From NCBI GenBank assembly GCA_029931535.1, contig JAQPZY010000659.1:124001-188000 (forward strand): a stretch of DNA of 64,000 nucleotides. Direction: 5' to 3'. Each line of letters starts with the position of its first letter. The first letter of the stretch is position 1. Position numbers and translations under genes: made by a program. The DNA comes from Margaritifera margaritifera. Its lineage: Eukaryota; Mollusca; Bivalvia; Unionida; Margaritiferidae. This document shows positions 1-11,989 of this stretch, in pieces. The notes under the pieces are model-generated. The model saw only the letters and a program-made list of their open reading frames with translations, was not told where the DNA came from and did no database searches.

Positions 1-627
1 TGTACGCAAACCTAGGAAAGCTAACACCACAAACATTTATAGCAATATATGATCATTATAATGGGTGTGATTAATATATTAAGATTCTAAAATAAGAATG
101 ACTTCTTAGTTTTCATTCTTCTTTTCTTTTCTTTTTTCTCTTTCTTTAGTTTTTAAAGTTCATTTGTTGGTGAAGTAAAGGATTGGTTAATTAGCCGCAG
201 GACAGTAATTACCCATAATCCACTGCATGTAATACTGCCAAAAAAAAATAGTTTTTTGATTTGTTTGAAGATTCCTTTCAAGTTACTATTCCATATCGGC
301 TCTTTGATGTATTGTTTAATGAGATAAAATCGGCTTCGTGGTTGCCAATTGCAATACAGATATTGCCATTTGTTGTCTTGAATCACAATCATGATTGTCG
401 CACATGATTAACAGCACATTAATGTGGACTCTTGTGTAATGATGTCTACACTGACAATCTGTTCACTGAATCAATCCATTTAAATTTAAATAAAGAAACA
501 ATGATAAATCAACATCTGGTAAGTATTGATAACACAAAAATTAAAAATTCAACATGAGAATTCATCTATTGAAATCTTCCCAACATCATTGTGCATTCAC
601 TATCATGCACATATTTCAACTCTGTGG
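1..627. other. AT-rich DNA, nothing recognised
   Basis: AT-rich sequence with pyrimidine tracts near 110-150. I see no exon, repeat or RNA. The upstream exons of the P450 gene further on are not recognisable here. Confidence 0.4.
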
Positions 628-788
628 AGGTCCTCATTTTTAGACAGAGACAATGTCATGTGGTGACCTAGTCCTCACTTTTAGACAGAGACACTATCAT
701 GTGATGACCAGGTCCTCACTTGTAGATAGAGACACTGTGCATGTGGTGACTTAGTCCACACTTTTAGGGAGAGACACTGTCATGTATT
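628..788. repeat. 41-bp tandem repeat, about 4 copies
   Basis: The phrase TCCTCACTTTTAGACAGAGA recurs at about 631, 672, 713 and 755 with spacing 41, 41 and 42. Copies differ by a few substitutions. Confidence 0.85.
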
Positions 789-952
789 TTTATTAATAGT
801 TTGAACTTGTAAACAGAGAATACAAAGCTTCACAGAATTTGGCATTCTTTAACTTCAGCCATTTGAAAATACTGTAAATTCACTGTTTTTCATGGTGTAC
901 CAATTTTCATGGATTTCATTGTTGCATCAAAAGATGAATTTAAAAACCCAAC

Positions 953-1446
953 AAACAATGATCCTTCTGTGGAAGCAATTGGACCCCTTCTGTGGAAACA
1001 ATATGACCCCTTCTGTGGAAACAAAAGAACCCCTTCTGTGGAAACAATAGGACCCTTTCTGTGGAAACGATAGGACCCCATTCTTGGAAACCATAGGATC
1101 CCTTCTGTGGAAACAATAGGACCTTTTCTGTGGAAACAATAGGATCCCATCCATGGAAACAATATGATCCCATTTCTGTGGAAACAATAGGATCCCATCC
1201 ATGGAAGCAATAGGATCCCTTCTGTGGAAACAATAGGATCCCTTCTGTGGAAACAATAGGACCCTTTCTGTGGAAACAATAGGATCCCATCCATGGAAAC
1301 AATAGGATCCCTTCTGTGGAAACAATAGGACCCCTTCTGTGTAAACAATAGGACCCCTTCTGTGAAAACAATTGGACCCCTTCTGTGAAAACAATAGGAC
1401 CCCTTCTGTGGAAACAATAGGACCCCATCTATGGAAACAATAGGAC
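953..1446. repeat. 23-bp minisatellite, about 21 copies
   Basis: Tandem copies of a 23-bp unit made of GGACCCCTTCTG followed by TGGAAACAATA, with substitution variants (GGATCCCATCCA is a common one). Because 23 is not a multiple of 3 and the unit has no stop on the - strand, all three - frames stay open for about 150 codons. The resulting long reading frames are an artefact of the repeat. Confidence 0.93.
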
Positions 1447-1629
1447 CATTCCTAATTCAACTAATTTAAGTACGAATGAAAATGTCATTTTTTGGAAACC
1501 CCACAAAAATCTTTGAATTCACAGTAATCCAAGCTTGCTTTCTGCCTAAGATAATATCGACAAGTCATGCCCATGTTCTGGAATCCTTGTTTCCATATTA
1601 CAGTAACAGCAATTGCTTTTAATCTTCTC

Positions 1630-2660
1630 TTTTTCATATGCCTGCTATAAGGCCTGCCTGTCCATCCATCTGTCCATCTGTCTGTTACCAATTTTGTTTC
1701 TGCACAATAATTCAAGTTGTCAACTATCTACAATCACCAAACTATGTGAATGGCTTGCACTTGGGGAAAGGAAGAACCCTATTGATTTTGGGATCAAAAG
1801 GTAAAAGATCAGGGTCACAGTGACAGAAAAATAAGATGGTTTCTGTACAATAACTAGAGTTCTCCACTATAAACTGTTACCAATCATGGATGGCTTGCAC
1901 TTGGGGTAAGGAAGAACCATATCAGTTTTGGGGCCTAGGTCACTGACTGAAAGAAGAAAAATGGTTTCTGCACAATAACTCGTTCTTTACCATCATCAGT
2001 TACCAAACTTTATAGATGGCCTACACTTGGTGTAAAGAAGAAGTCTTGATTTCAAGCTCAAAATGTCAAAAGTCATGGTTACTGTGACTGAAATATTAAA
2101 AATGCTTTCTGCAAAATAAACATTAGTTCAACATCACATATCTGGACCAAACTTTGTGGATGGATTGCACTTTGGATAAGGAAGAAGCCTATCAATTTTG
2201 AGATTAAAAAGCCAGAGTTCATAGTCACTGTGCCTGAAAAAAGATGGTTTCCTCACAGTAACATTAGTAATACATCACAGACATGGACCAAACTTTGTGG
2301 ATGGCTTGCACATGGGGTAAGGAAGAAGCTTAATGATTTTGGGGTCAAAAGGTCAAAGGTCATTGGCGGAAAGAAGAAAAACGGTTTTTGCATAATAACT
2401 TTAGTTTTAGACCACGTATCTTAACCGAAGGTTGTGGAGGACATCATCTTAAGGTATGGACCAATTGATTTTGTGGTCAAAAGGTCAAGGGTCAAGGGCA
2501 TTGTAACTCATAGAACAATAGGTTTTGCAGAGTAACTTGTGTTCTAGAGTAATTTTCTTGAGTAAACTTTGGATGGCTTGTTCTTACATGTAGGGTAATG
2601 AAGAAACTTATAGATTCTAGGGTCTAAAGGTCAGAGGTCAGGTTCATGGTAAGCCTAATA
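1630..2660. repeat. Diverged ~140-bp tandem repeat, about 7 copies
   Basis: The phrase TGGATGGCTTGCACTTGGGG recurs with drift near 1745, 1885, 2010, 2155, 2296, 2435 and 2570. Each copy is followed by a GGTCAAAGGTCA-like segment and a GTCACAGTGAC-like segment. This style is typical of bivalve repeats (inference). Confidence 0.8.
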
Positions 2661-2700
2661 ATAAAATAATGGTTTCCGCACATGAATTTAATTCAAGCAC

Positions 2701-2942
2701 ATACCTGGTCCATGAGGTCATTGAGACCCACTGGTCAGTAATCTCTGTAGTCCATCATACCATACTGGTACCTATATAGAGGACTAATAAACACATGGTG
2801 GGCGTATAAATGTTCCATTCATACCTTGACCATGAGGTCATTAAGACCCACTGGTCAGCAATCTCTGTAGTCAACCATACCATACTGGTGCCTACATCGA
2901 GGACTATAAAAACACATGGTGGGTGTATAAATGTTCCATTCA
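2701..2942. repeat. 120-bp direct duplication
   Basis: Two adjacent copies start with CCATGAGGTCATT at about 2710 and 2830, period 120, roughly 92% alike. Confidence 0.88.
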
Positions 2943-3158
2943 TGGTACTCTTGTAAAACATTACATTAATGAAAATTGTTTTTGTCTTACCTATGTAAGC
3001 ATGGTGTAACATAGGCATCACTTTTCTGGTGGCAGAGGCATCGTCATCATCATTGTCAGTGTTAAAGTTTTGTCTTAAAGTTTTGCAAATCAGTTAAGGG
3101 GGGATGCGTAGATGTAGGTGAAAGACCAAGTTCCACAGAACACTTAGATTTTTTTCAG

Positions 3159-4032
3159 ATTTACACCTGAAGCTCGGGCAAATGCTCATCCCCTTTCATT
3201 TCTTCCTTTTGGATATGGTCCACGGAACTGTATTGGAATGAGACTCGCACTGGTGGAAGCAAAGATTGCCATTGTACACATTTTGAGAAGTGTTAAATTT
3301 GTGCCATGTTTGGAGACTGAGGTGAGTTTTATTGAGATTTTGGCTTGTCATTTGAAATTACCAGAGAAACAAGGACAAGTTTTATTATTATTATTATTAT
3401 TATTGTTGTTGTTGGTGTTGGTATTATTATTATTATTATTATTATTATTGATATATGGAAACATTTAATAATGACAAGGCATAACAATCATTTGTCTTTA
3501 ATTTTTATATTAATTTAAAAAATATTATTATTGATATTATTATTGATCAGTGGAAAATGTTTAAAAAAGCAAACCATAACAATCATTGATCTTTAATTTT
3601 GTTTTAATAAACAATTTATATGAAAACCAAAAAAATAGCTTTATCTCCTGCTTGCATCAGTTTCATTAAACTTTAATCATGTTGTTAATCATTAAAGATG
3701 TAAATAAATTGGCATGGGGTGTCGTCTAAGAAGTAAAATGGAAGTTAGGAAATAGCTCTGACCAAGCTCAGACACCATTGCAGTTGTGGAGATTATTAGT
3801 CCTTTTATTAACTGATACGTACTTTATATTGAAGTTGTTGATATCTTTTATTGACTTTTTCTTTTGTATTGTAACAGTGGAAATAAATTGCTGACTTGCA
3901 CATATGTTGTCTGGAAGCTGTAAAGACCTGTACATTTCATAACATTTTCAGATCCCCTTGAAGTTTACCCTGAATGAGACCTTCCTACGTCCTTTGAAAC
4001 CAGTGCAGGTTGGCGTGGAACTTCGTCAGTAA
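3159..4032 (+). CDS. Cytochrome P450 (CYP3-clan-like), last two coding exons
   Basis: P450s are heme monooxygenases of the ER membrane that oxidise lipids and xenobiotics. Penultimate exon 3159-3321: acceptor TTTTTTTCAG, then a frame reading FLPFGYGPRNCIGMRLAL, which holds the heme-binding signature FxxGxRxCxG with the axial Cys. It ends VPCLETE at a GTGAGT donor. Terminal exon 3952-4032: acceptor CATTTTCAG, then IPLKFTLNETFLRPLKPVQV and a TAA at 4030-4032. The split E/IPLK and the order of motifs match the C-terminus of vertebrate CYP3A and thromboxane-synthase-like proteins. The exon enters in phase 2, so upstream exons exist; I could not find them, and they are probably before the window. 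The intron (3322-3951) carries a TTA/TTG microsatellite. Subfamily is not certain. Confidence 0.92.
3384..3450. repeat. (TTA/TTG)n microsatellite in P450 intron
   Basis: Trinucleotide run of TTA with TTG interruptions directly after the heme-binding exon. It makes a poly-Leu read-through that is not real coding. Confidence 0.9.
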
Positions 4033-4188
4033 AGAGCTTGTTTGGAAAGATAAGAATGTTGAATTTGGTTTTGGAAATGTGCATATTTTGTCACAATATC
4101 TGAAATTTTATTAGTGTAGATAATATTGTACAAAAATAATCTGATTTTAACTACATGATGTGGTCTTTTTAAAATTTAACACAAACTA

Positions 4189-6004
4189 CCCATAATGATG
4201 GGAAGTCTAGGGACACGAAAAATTAATTATTTTTTTTCGTGTCCCAAGACTTACATGCATGTAAAATATATAAAATTTTGGGTGTCCCAAACTTGTAGAC
4301 ACAAAAAAATGTAAAGACAAAATTGGGAAGATCGCCATACGTCACACAGCAGTGACCAGCTCGTTCCAATTACCACGTCAATAAACTGTTACAAACTACT
4401 ATGATTGTTTTATGTTATTATTTTGCACGTGCTGTTATTATTTTGCATGTGCATATTTTCCAATTTCTCCAACATGATTTAAAATAAAGGTAAATAAAGA
4501 CTTCATAATTCACAGGCCGCTTACATTTAACGGAAGACCTGTACTATAGTGTACAGCACTTACACAGTGCAAATCGTACTTGGTGTCACTTATATTCTTC
4601 TTTATTCCCAAAAATATTTGATGCAGATTTTGCTTTATTCATAGTTTTTACCAAATCACATTCTTCCAGATTACATTTCAGCTACACGTTCATTGCTGTT
4701 TCATTTATTTGGATTCATGCACTCAACAGTTACTGTTTTTTAGTGGTATAAGCGATCCTACAAAGTTATGTAATCTATATGAAAAGGCACGCGTGTTTAA
4801 TTATATAAAGCACATAACCAGCATAAATTCAAATAACTATCATATATTCATGAAAAAAAGATCGTAATATATGTTAAAATTCTGAATATAGATCGATTGA
4901 GATCATCATTGTTCCATTTTAGTTTTGTGTTTCTGCTTCACAAAATGATAATTTTCCACACATTATTCATTCCACTTTTGATTTTGGCAAGCTGGTTGTT
5001 TTGGCATCTCCTTTGTTTATAATTGGCAGATTTGTCTTTTGTTTTCTGACAGCAATCCAAGCCAGTTAATTTTTAAAACCCTGAAATTGGCTTGGGTAAA
5101 GAGGAATTTTGTCCGGCGGCAATGCTGGTACTTTGATGTGTGATTGGCTTCTATTGCATAATATTAGCACGATTACTGTAGCCGAGTAAATAGGAACTTA
5201 TTTAAGGTTGCTTACATCAAAGCAAACTTCCACAGAGTTTTTATTTTAAAAGCATTATTTCTTAAGCTTCTTTATCGTATTTTAGAGATATTATTTAAGT
5301 TTAGTGCAGTGGTGCCTATGATTCGAATCCAATGTATGTACTTCATTCATCACAAGTAAAATCTTCAATGTACACGTGGTGACGCCATGATGTAAACAAG
5401 TGCACAATAAATGCGAGAGTTGAAATAAACACTATATTCATTGTTCTCATACTGGTATCACATTTTAATCAATTAGGTATTTCTATTTTCAGGTAGAAAA
5501 AAACTCCCCAGTAATTACAGGTGACTTCTGACAATTTTAATGCAATAATGCATAAACTGACAATAGTAAACTAGGGCACAATAGGGAGAAGTTATTGTTG
5601 AATGGATATAACATACTGCTAATGCTCAATTCCTGTCATCGTCTGATTAAATTATACATATTTTAATTTGGTAGAAATAATAAGAAAACAGAAAAATTCA
5701 ATATATTTATTACCTCTTTAAACAAATTATAATAATTTATAATATTTCCATGTAATAATTCTTAATGAGAGTCCCTTAACAACAACGAAGTCATGTTTAT
5801 TTTACATGAGGTTACGATCGATAAAATATGCCGATCAATCAGTAGAAGAAGAAAAAATGTATTAGGTGTCCCAAGACTTATAGTACATAAAAAAATTCCT
5901 GTAACTTCATGTCCCAACATGTATAGGTCATAAAAAAATTACTTGTGAAAATAATTAAGGGTGTACCAAGACTTATAGTGTCCCAAGACTTACTGTCATT
6001 ACGG
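4189..6004. mobile_element. TIR DNA element, 1.8 kb, non-autonomous
   Basis: The left end (4189-4216) and the reverse complement of the right end (5978-6004) match at about 22 of 27 positions; both contain TAATGA, AAGTCT and GGGACAC. Both ends are flanked by TA (4187-4188 and 6005-6006), as for Tc1/mariner-type insertions. The motif GTGTCCCAAGACTTA is repeated inside the ends (about 4242, 5868, 5978), and the left end is itself a hairpin (4202-4251). No transposase reading frame is seen. It starts about 150 bp after the P450 stop codon. The superfamily is inferred only from the TA. Confidence 0.65.
4380..4385 (+). promoter_or_regulatory. AATAAA, possible poly(A) signal for the P450
   Basis: First AATAAA after the P450 stop, 348 nt downstream. 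It lies inside the TIR element, so if used the 3' end of the transcript would be transposon-supplied. No AATAAA occurs before the element. Confidence 0.3.
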
Positions 6005-6006
6005 TA

Positions 6007-6944
6007 TTTTTTTACAAGATTTTATTTTGTAAATTGTTGAAGAAGTGATATTATTATTATTATTATTATATTCATGAAGCAATACCTTTGTGTGCCATCA
6101 TTTTTCATATTTGGCTGGATATATATTTCTTTCTTACATCAAGTTGTCGTGATATTCATGAGTGATTAATATAATCCTTCACTATGCATTGGTGTGGGAT
6201 AGGAAAATAACATCCACGAGTCAGAATTAGACATCAGACAAACTTAAATTCTTTACTAAGAGGTGCAGGTTATAAACAAAATAGTATGTCATTTGTGCAG
6301 AAAAAGCCTGAAAAAAGACAAACTATCCATTTCATATTTTTGAATATTTATAAACAGTGTATAATGCCAAGTTTACATAATGAAAAATTTGCTGTAAACT
6401 TGGAAATGAGGTTAAGATGCTGATAGTTGAGTTAATTATTGAAATTAAAGTGATAGAAAAATAGACAATTGTGATGTACACGATGTCCACATTCAAATAA
6501 GTCAGCGTGGCATTGCACAGATCAAAATGGTCCTTTCGCACCATGTGATGTGAGACACAGTCATGTTATGAAAGATAAGTGATATGCCAGTCAGTTTCTG
6601 CACTGGAAAACATGGTCATACACATAGAAATGTGAGAAAGGAAAATTGTTATATAATTTTCAATTAAATGTTCCTAATCCAGACACTTTTGGATCAAAGA
6701 TTTTGGTCATTTTATGGAGTTGGTCATTTCACTGAAGTTTGATCAACATTAGAGCGGCCTTCTTGGGATGAAATATATATAGCTAGTAAGCAGAGAAGTC
6801 TGGGTTACGAAGGGCACAGGCACACTTTTTTCCTGCCAACCATACAGATGTGAAAATCTAGGAAATTAGTGATATTCCATCTTTTGATCTTTTTCTGCCA
6901 AAAACGAAGTACTACATCTTTGAAGAAGTTTTTGAGACTTAAAA
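6007..6944. other. Unassigned AT-rich DNA
   Basis: Contains a short ATT run near 6050-6070. No supported exon; the short open frames lack conserved motifs. Confidence 0.4.
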
Positions 6945-7625
6945 CTAGGAAGAGATTAATGAATTGATCTGATATTTCACCTGAAACAATCCGATATTTC
7001 ACCTGAAAACATTGTGGGATGAGATGATTAATGAATTGATCCGATATTTCACCTGAAAGCATTGTGGGATGAGATGATTAATGAATTGATCCAATGTCTC
7101 ACTTGAAAACATTGTAGGATGAGATGATTACTGAATCGATTAAATCTCATTTTAAAACATTGTGGGATGAGATGATTAATGAATCGATTCCAATATCTGA
7201 CCTGAAAATTTTGTGGGATGAGATGATTAATAAATCGATCAAATATCTGGCCTGAAAACATTGTGGGATGAGATGATTAATGAATCGATTCCAATATCTG
7301 CCTGAAAACTTTGTGGGATGAGATGATTAATGAATCAATCCAATATCTCACCAGAAAGTGTTGTGGGATGAGATGATTAATAAATCGATCCAATATCTGA
7401 CCTGAAAACATTGTGTGATGAGATGATTAATAAATCGATTCCAATATTTGACCTGAAAACTTTGTGGGATGTGATGATTAATGAATCAATTCCAATATCT
7501 GACCTGAAGACTTTGTGGGATGAGATGATTAATAAATCGATCCAATATCTGACATGAAAACATTGTGGGATGAGATGATTAATGAATTGATCCAATATTT
7601 CAGCTGAAAACGTTGTGGGATGATT
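6945..7625. repeat. 50-bp tandem repeat, about 13 copies
   Basis: ATTGTGGGATGAGATGATTA recurs at spacing close to 50 (for example 7011, 7061, 7111). Copies drift in the CGATCCAATATCTGACCTG part. Short - strand reading frames here are by-products of the repeat. Confidence 0.92.
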
Positions 7626-7639
7626 ACCTTTTAATGAGT

Positions 7640-8495
7640 GTTACTGTCTAATGCTACTAATGAAGTTATCCAGCAGTTTTACAGATTCAAGATGAAATTT
7701 TTTAATATTTTCATAAAAGTACGATGAGTATTTTGGATACTTTAATACTATTTAACTTCTAGAGCCAGTAAAACACCAGTTTTTTATGAACTTTGTTTGC
7801 AATTACAACAAAATTTTACCCGTAAAACACTCATTAATCTCTCTAGAAAATTTGGATTGGATAGTGGGGGTCCGATGAAGTCCACATTTCATTGGCATAA
7901 GCGCACACACCTTTGATCATGCGCATGTCAAGTAAATAATAACCATGAATGTAATTAAAATATTTAAATAATTTAAAACTGACATTTTATTTTCATTTAC
8001 CCAATTAATGGAAGATACAAGTTTTTAACAAATAGATATTTTACTTTTTTACAAATTAGAGCAGAAAATCTTGATATTGAATTCTTTGTCATAGCATTGA
8101 GATTTTTTTGTATTATCTGCATATTAATTTCTTTTCTCTTTAAACTGCTTGATCTACTTTTAAAAAGAACCTATGCTTCTAAAGTGTTGAAAAATAATTA
8201 TAAATGAAACACTTCTTCTCTTTTGTTTGTATATGAAGGCAGTAGTACTGTACACACATTGTAGATTTTGGATTGCCCGCTCAATACCACGGACATGGAC
8301 ACAGGGAGAAAGGTATTAGGTGTCCACTATTAATAATTGATGTTCACTAAGCCTGGTGGATGTGCGAGCAATCTAGTGGAACTCCATCACAGATTTAATT
8401 GCAGCCATAGTGGGTTTCATGGCATTCCTCTTGGATTTTATTGCATTTGCCCTGTGAATCAACAGATAAACAAACAGATGTGAGAAACTCTAATG
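7640..8495. other. Unassigned DNA
   Basis: AT-rich, no repeat or exon recognised. Confidence 0.35.
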
Positions 8496-8770
8496 CCTTT
8501 AACCCAACCACAGCAGGTGTCTGTTTCATACAACACAACCACAGCAGGTGTCAATTTCATACCTTGAACCCAACCACAGCAGGTGTCAATTTCATACCTT
8601 AAATCCAACCACAGCAGGTGTCAATTTCATACCTTAAACCAAACCATGGCATGTGTCAATTTCATACCTTAAACCCAACCACAGGAGGTGTAAATCTCAT
8701 ACCTTGAAGGTGTCAATTTCGTACCTTAAATCCAACCATTGCAAGTGTCAATTTCATATCTTAAACCCCA
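8496..8770. repeat. 35-bp tandem repeat, about 8 copies
   Basis: Unit built on CCAACCACAGCAGGTGTCAA followed by TTTCATACCTTAAA, spacing 34-35 bp, last copies degraded. Confidence 0.9.
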
Positions 8771-8889
8771 CAAACTATACAGTAATTACATTTCTTGTGA
8801 TATTTATCAGTGGCCTAGCTAGGCATACACACAGACAAACATGCGTAACAAAGAAAAACAATACCATGTTATAAATTTCCTGGATATTC

Positions 8890-9690
8890 CCCCACCACTG
8901 CCCCATGGCATTGCATACATCAGAAAAACGTCCAAGCTACAATATACATCCCTGTTGATAGAAAACATGAACCTGTTAGCATATACACATGCAGAAATTT
9001 AGATGCCATTCTGCATCAATCTGTACCTTTGATGTTCTTTGTCAGTAAATGATATTTCATAAAAGTGCTTGTTGTACTAGTTGTTAATTTATCATAGTTT
9101 CCTTGTAATTTCCATACTATTTCCAAGACCCACTTTGAAGAAATTATTGAAAGCAGCATAAAAATAAAAACAACAAGCCCCATCGTATCACAAATGCACA
9201 AGACATTCATGTAAGATAGTTATTATATATTGTATTTGTTCTTTTTATAAGACTTGAAACAAGTGTTTATCAGGTGAACAGTGTATTTAAATTTTACCAA
9301 ATTGAATAAATGTCAGCCCTTTCAAAGACATAAAGGCAGTAATAACTTTTGAGAATGAAGATAAACGTTGAGACTAATAATTACTATTAATAGAGATTAC
9401 AAATGAATGCTGTTCTATTTAAACATATATTTATGATCAAAAACATGGAACATAATGACATGTATGTCATAATTCTTTTTAAAGTTTATTCAATAAGTAT
9501 AATGTGGCATCGTGTATTAAAATAATAAAAAAAAATAAGAGCTATGTTAGAAAATGTTCTTTTATTATCATTATTTGTAAAAAAAACAATTCTCGTCTTG
9601 CAAAAAATAAAGTTTTAAGACAAACCATTATATCATTTTTCATTGAGAGATTATAAAACATGTTTGGCCAGGATAGAATTGTGTGTGAGA
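8890..9690. other. Unassigned AT-rich DNA
   Basis: No supported gene. A (GA)n run ends it near 9689-9702. Confidence 0.35.
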
Positions 9691-9739
9691 GAGAGAGAGA
9701 GATAACCATGTGCCATACAATTTTTCTGATGAGTTTTCT

Positions 9740-10170
9740 TCTCTAAATAATGTTTATTTAGACTGCCGTTAATAATCTAATTCATTTAGTTTTTGATTTC
9801 ACCAATCAGTCTTATAATTAAAAGGAATGCACAAGGAAATAGACAAACAAACAGAGGTAGATGCAGATAAGTGAGTAAGTAAAGGGGGTAGACATAAAAT
9901 TGAATGAATGAAGGAACAAACAAAATGAATGAAAAATAAATGAATGTACGACAAGAGAGACAAAAAAGAGAATGTAAAATATATGAATTTACATACGAAT
10001 GAGAATAAACAAGAGGATAAATAAATAACCTTTACAAGAATGTAAGATTATCAAGTCAAATAGAAAATTTACTTTATTCACAAAATGGCACTTCATTTCA
10101 CAAATGGAGATTTTAATTTTAGTGAAATGTCAAAGGGAAATACAGTTTCAAGGTGTAAATTACAAGAATG
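9740..10170 (+). repeat. Dispersed repeat, copy 1 (partner at 49.2-49.6 kb)
   Basis: Shares an ordered series of phrases with 49200-49600 in the same orientation: a TTTCACCARTCAT-like start, AATGAATGTAC, AATATATGAAT, AAGAGGATAAA, TCAAATAGAAAA and TTTCACA. By eye the two are about 70% alike. No TIR or poly(A) was found, so the type is unknown. Confidence 0.7.
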
Positions 10171-10366
10171 AACAGAAGTTTTTCTTTTTGAATGTGCACA
10201 GACAATGTGCAAGTCCTATTGACAACATAAAAGGCTTCTGCCTAATGAGGCCACTAATGCTTTGGTAACATCCAGTAATGCATGAGCTAAAAAGACTTGA
10301 ATGAGTGTTAGATTAAAAATTATCATGTCACCCGTGCAGCTGGACATTACTTTTATGCACATCCAA

Positions 10367-10370
10367 ATGT

Positions 10371-10404
<34 letters not shown>

Positions 10405-10407
10405 CTA

Positions 10408-10498
<91 letters not shown>
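10367..10498. repeat. (TA)n microsatellite, about 120 bp
   Basis: Nearly pure TA run with one CTATCTA interruption near 10404. Confidence 0.97.
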
Positions 10499-10499
<1 letters not shown>

Positions 10500-10509
10500 C
10501 ATTTCACTA

Positions 10510-11300
10510 GTTTCAAAATTTCACAATTGCTTCACTCATAACTCCTGAAAACATGCCTGTATGTGATTTAACAAGGATACCCACACACTTTAGTTTATTT
10601 TGATTTTTGACAAAATTTGGTTTATGGCAAGCAAAGTTTAATGGTGTGCCCCAGTAGATACAGCCCTACAAAGTGCAGTGAGGCAAATGTACATCCAATA
10701 CAGGTGATGTATTTGTCATTGGTTCCTGCAACTGCTTGGAAATGAGACTTGCTAAATGCAAAGAAATTTGCAATCTTGACTGATACAAAATGTGAATGAT
10801 GCTGACCATAGAAACAAAAGAAGGAAACTAGCAAAAGCAAATGTGAACTAAGCTGATTAAGAAATAAAACAAAATACTAGTGCAGTAAGTTTTTGTTTGT
10901 ATTTCTTTCTGACAGTAAATATTGATTTACTTGATACGCTAAACATGTTACTGAAAGTTATTTTGTAAACTGATCAGAAGAATATTTTGTTCACCTTTTA
11001 GAATGAAAAAGAGAGATAATAACAATTTTTGTTTCTGAATGATTATTTTGACCAGAGGGAAGCTTAAAATTCTTTCTTGCTTAATATTCATTCATAGGAA
11101 GTCAAAATGAAATGAAGTGCCCACAAGCATGGCTGACAATTTTCTTGTATAAACAAAAAATATTCATATTTTATGCATGATGTCACAGGAGATGATGAGT
11201 ATCATTATAAAACTATTAAAAAAATGTGAGCATAAACCAGATATTAAAATGTTATAAAACTGAAATATAATAATCTGCATAATAATAATTGTTGTTGTTG
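10510..11300. other. Unassigned AT-rich DNA
   Basis: Nothing recognised between the TA and ATT microsatellites. Confidence 0.35.
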
Positions 11301-11306
11301 GTAGAA

Positions 11307-11308
<2 letters not shown>

Positions 11309-11356
<48 letters not shown>
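11309..11356. repeat. (ATT)n microsatellite
   Basis: About 15 uninterrupted ATT units. Confidence 0.95.
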
Positions 11357-11357
<1 letters not shown>

Positions 11358-11380
11358 CAAGTGTATTTTGTATATTAACC

Positions 11381-11515
11381 TATTTAGACCTAGTTCTGCC
11401 TTGGAGTGGTTTTGTACCATTTGACTATTTAGACATAGTTCTGCCTTGGAGTGGTTTTGTACTATTTGACTATTTAGACATAGTTATGCCTTGGAGTGGT
11501 TTTGTACCATTTGAC
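11381..11515. repeat. 45-bp tandem repeat, 3 copies
   Basis: Unit starts TATTTAGACATAGTTCTGCC and contains TTGGAGTGGTTTTGTACC. The three copies are almost identical. Confidence 0.93.
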
Positions 11516-11699
11516 TATTAATGCCCTATTCTGGGATAGTTAAAAAAATATTTGTAAACTGAGCAAAACTTAGTGTAATTTTAAAATCCTGTATTCTGCT
11601 TGTCTAAACTGTAGACCAAGATATTCTAAATAATCTTTACATGTTCTATAATTACTCATAAAAAATATATAAAGCTTATTAATTCAAAAGCAAAACCAA

Positions 11700-11707
<8 letters not shown>

Positions 11708-11731
<24 letters not shown>

Positions 11732-11745
11732 TGGGGGGGGGGGGG
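11708..11745. repeat. Poly-T (25) joined to poly-G (13)
   Basis: Twenty-five T followed directly by thirteen G. Homopolymer lengths are error-prone in assemblies. Confidence 0.9.
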
Positions 11746-11842
11746 TAAATTTAGAAATAAACAAAATATGAAGTTCAAATTAAGAGATAAATATTATCAG
11801 TAGTAAACAATCCAAACTATCTTTTGTATTTAAGGTTATTGC

Positions 11843-11928
11843 ACATACATACATACATACATACATACATACATACATACATACATACATACATACATAC
11901 ATACATACATACATGTATGCATACATAC
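11843..11928. repeat. (ACAT)n microsatellite
   Basis: About 20 tetranucleotide units, with one GT interruption at the 3' end. Confidence 0.95.
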
Positions 11929-11929
11929 T

Positions 11930-11989
11930 TCCTTATAAGTTGGGTCCAACTGCAAATAATGTAGACTCTAATCTGCCATTGCATAATGC
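11930..11989. mobile_element. Truncated end of the double-hairpin MITE
   Basis: The order TTATAAGT, GTCCAACTGCAAA, TAGACTCTAATCTGCC, GCATAATGCC matches the left part of the MITE at 45.53 kb. The copy is cut off where the ~150-bp satellite begins. Confidence 0.6.

Noticed and set aside
890..1428. Three overlapping - strand reading frames of 155-175 codons
   Set aside because: Produced by the 23-bp minisatellite.
10301..10510. Ile/Tyr repeat protein
   Set aside because: Translation of the TA microsatellite.
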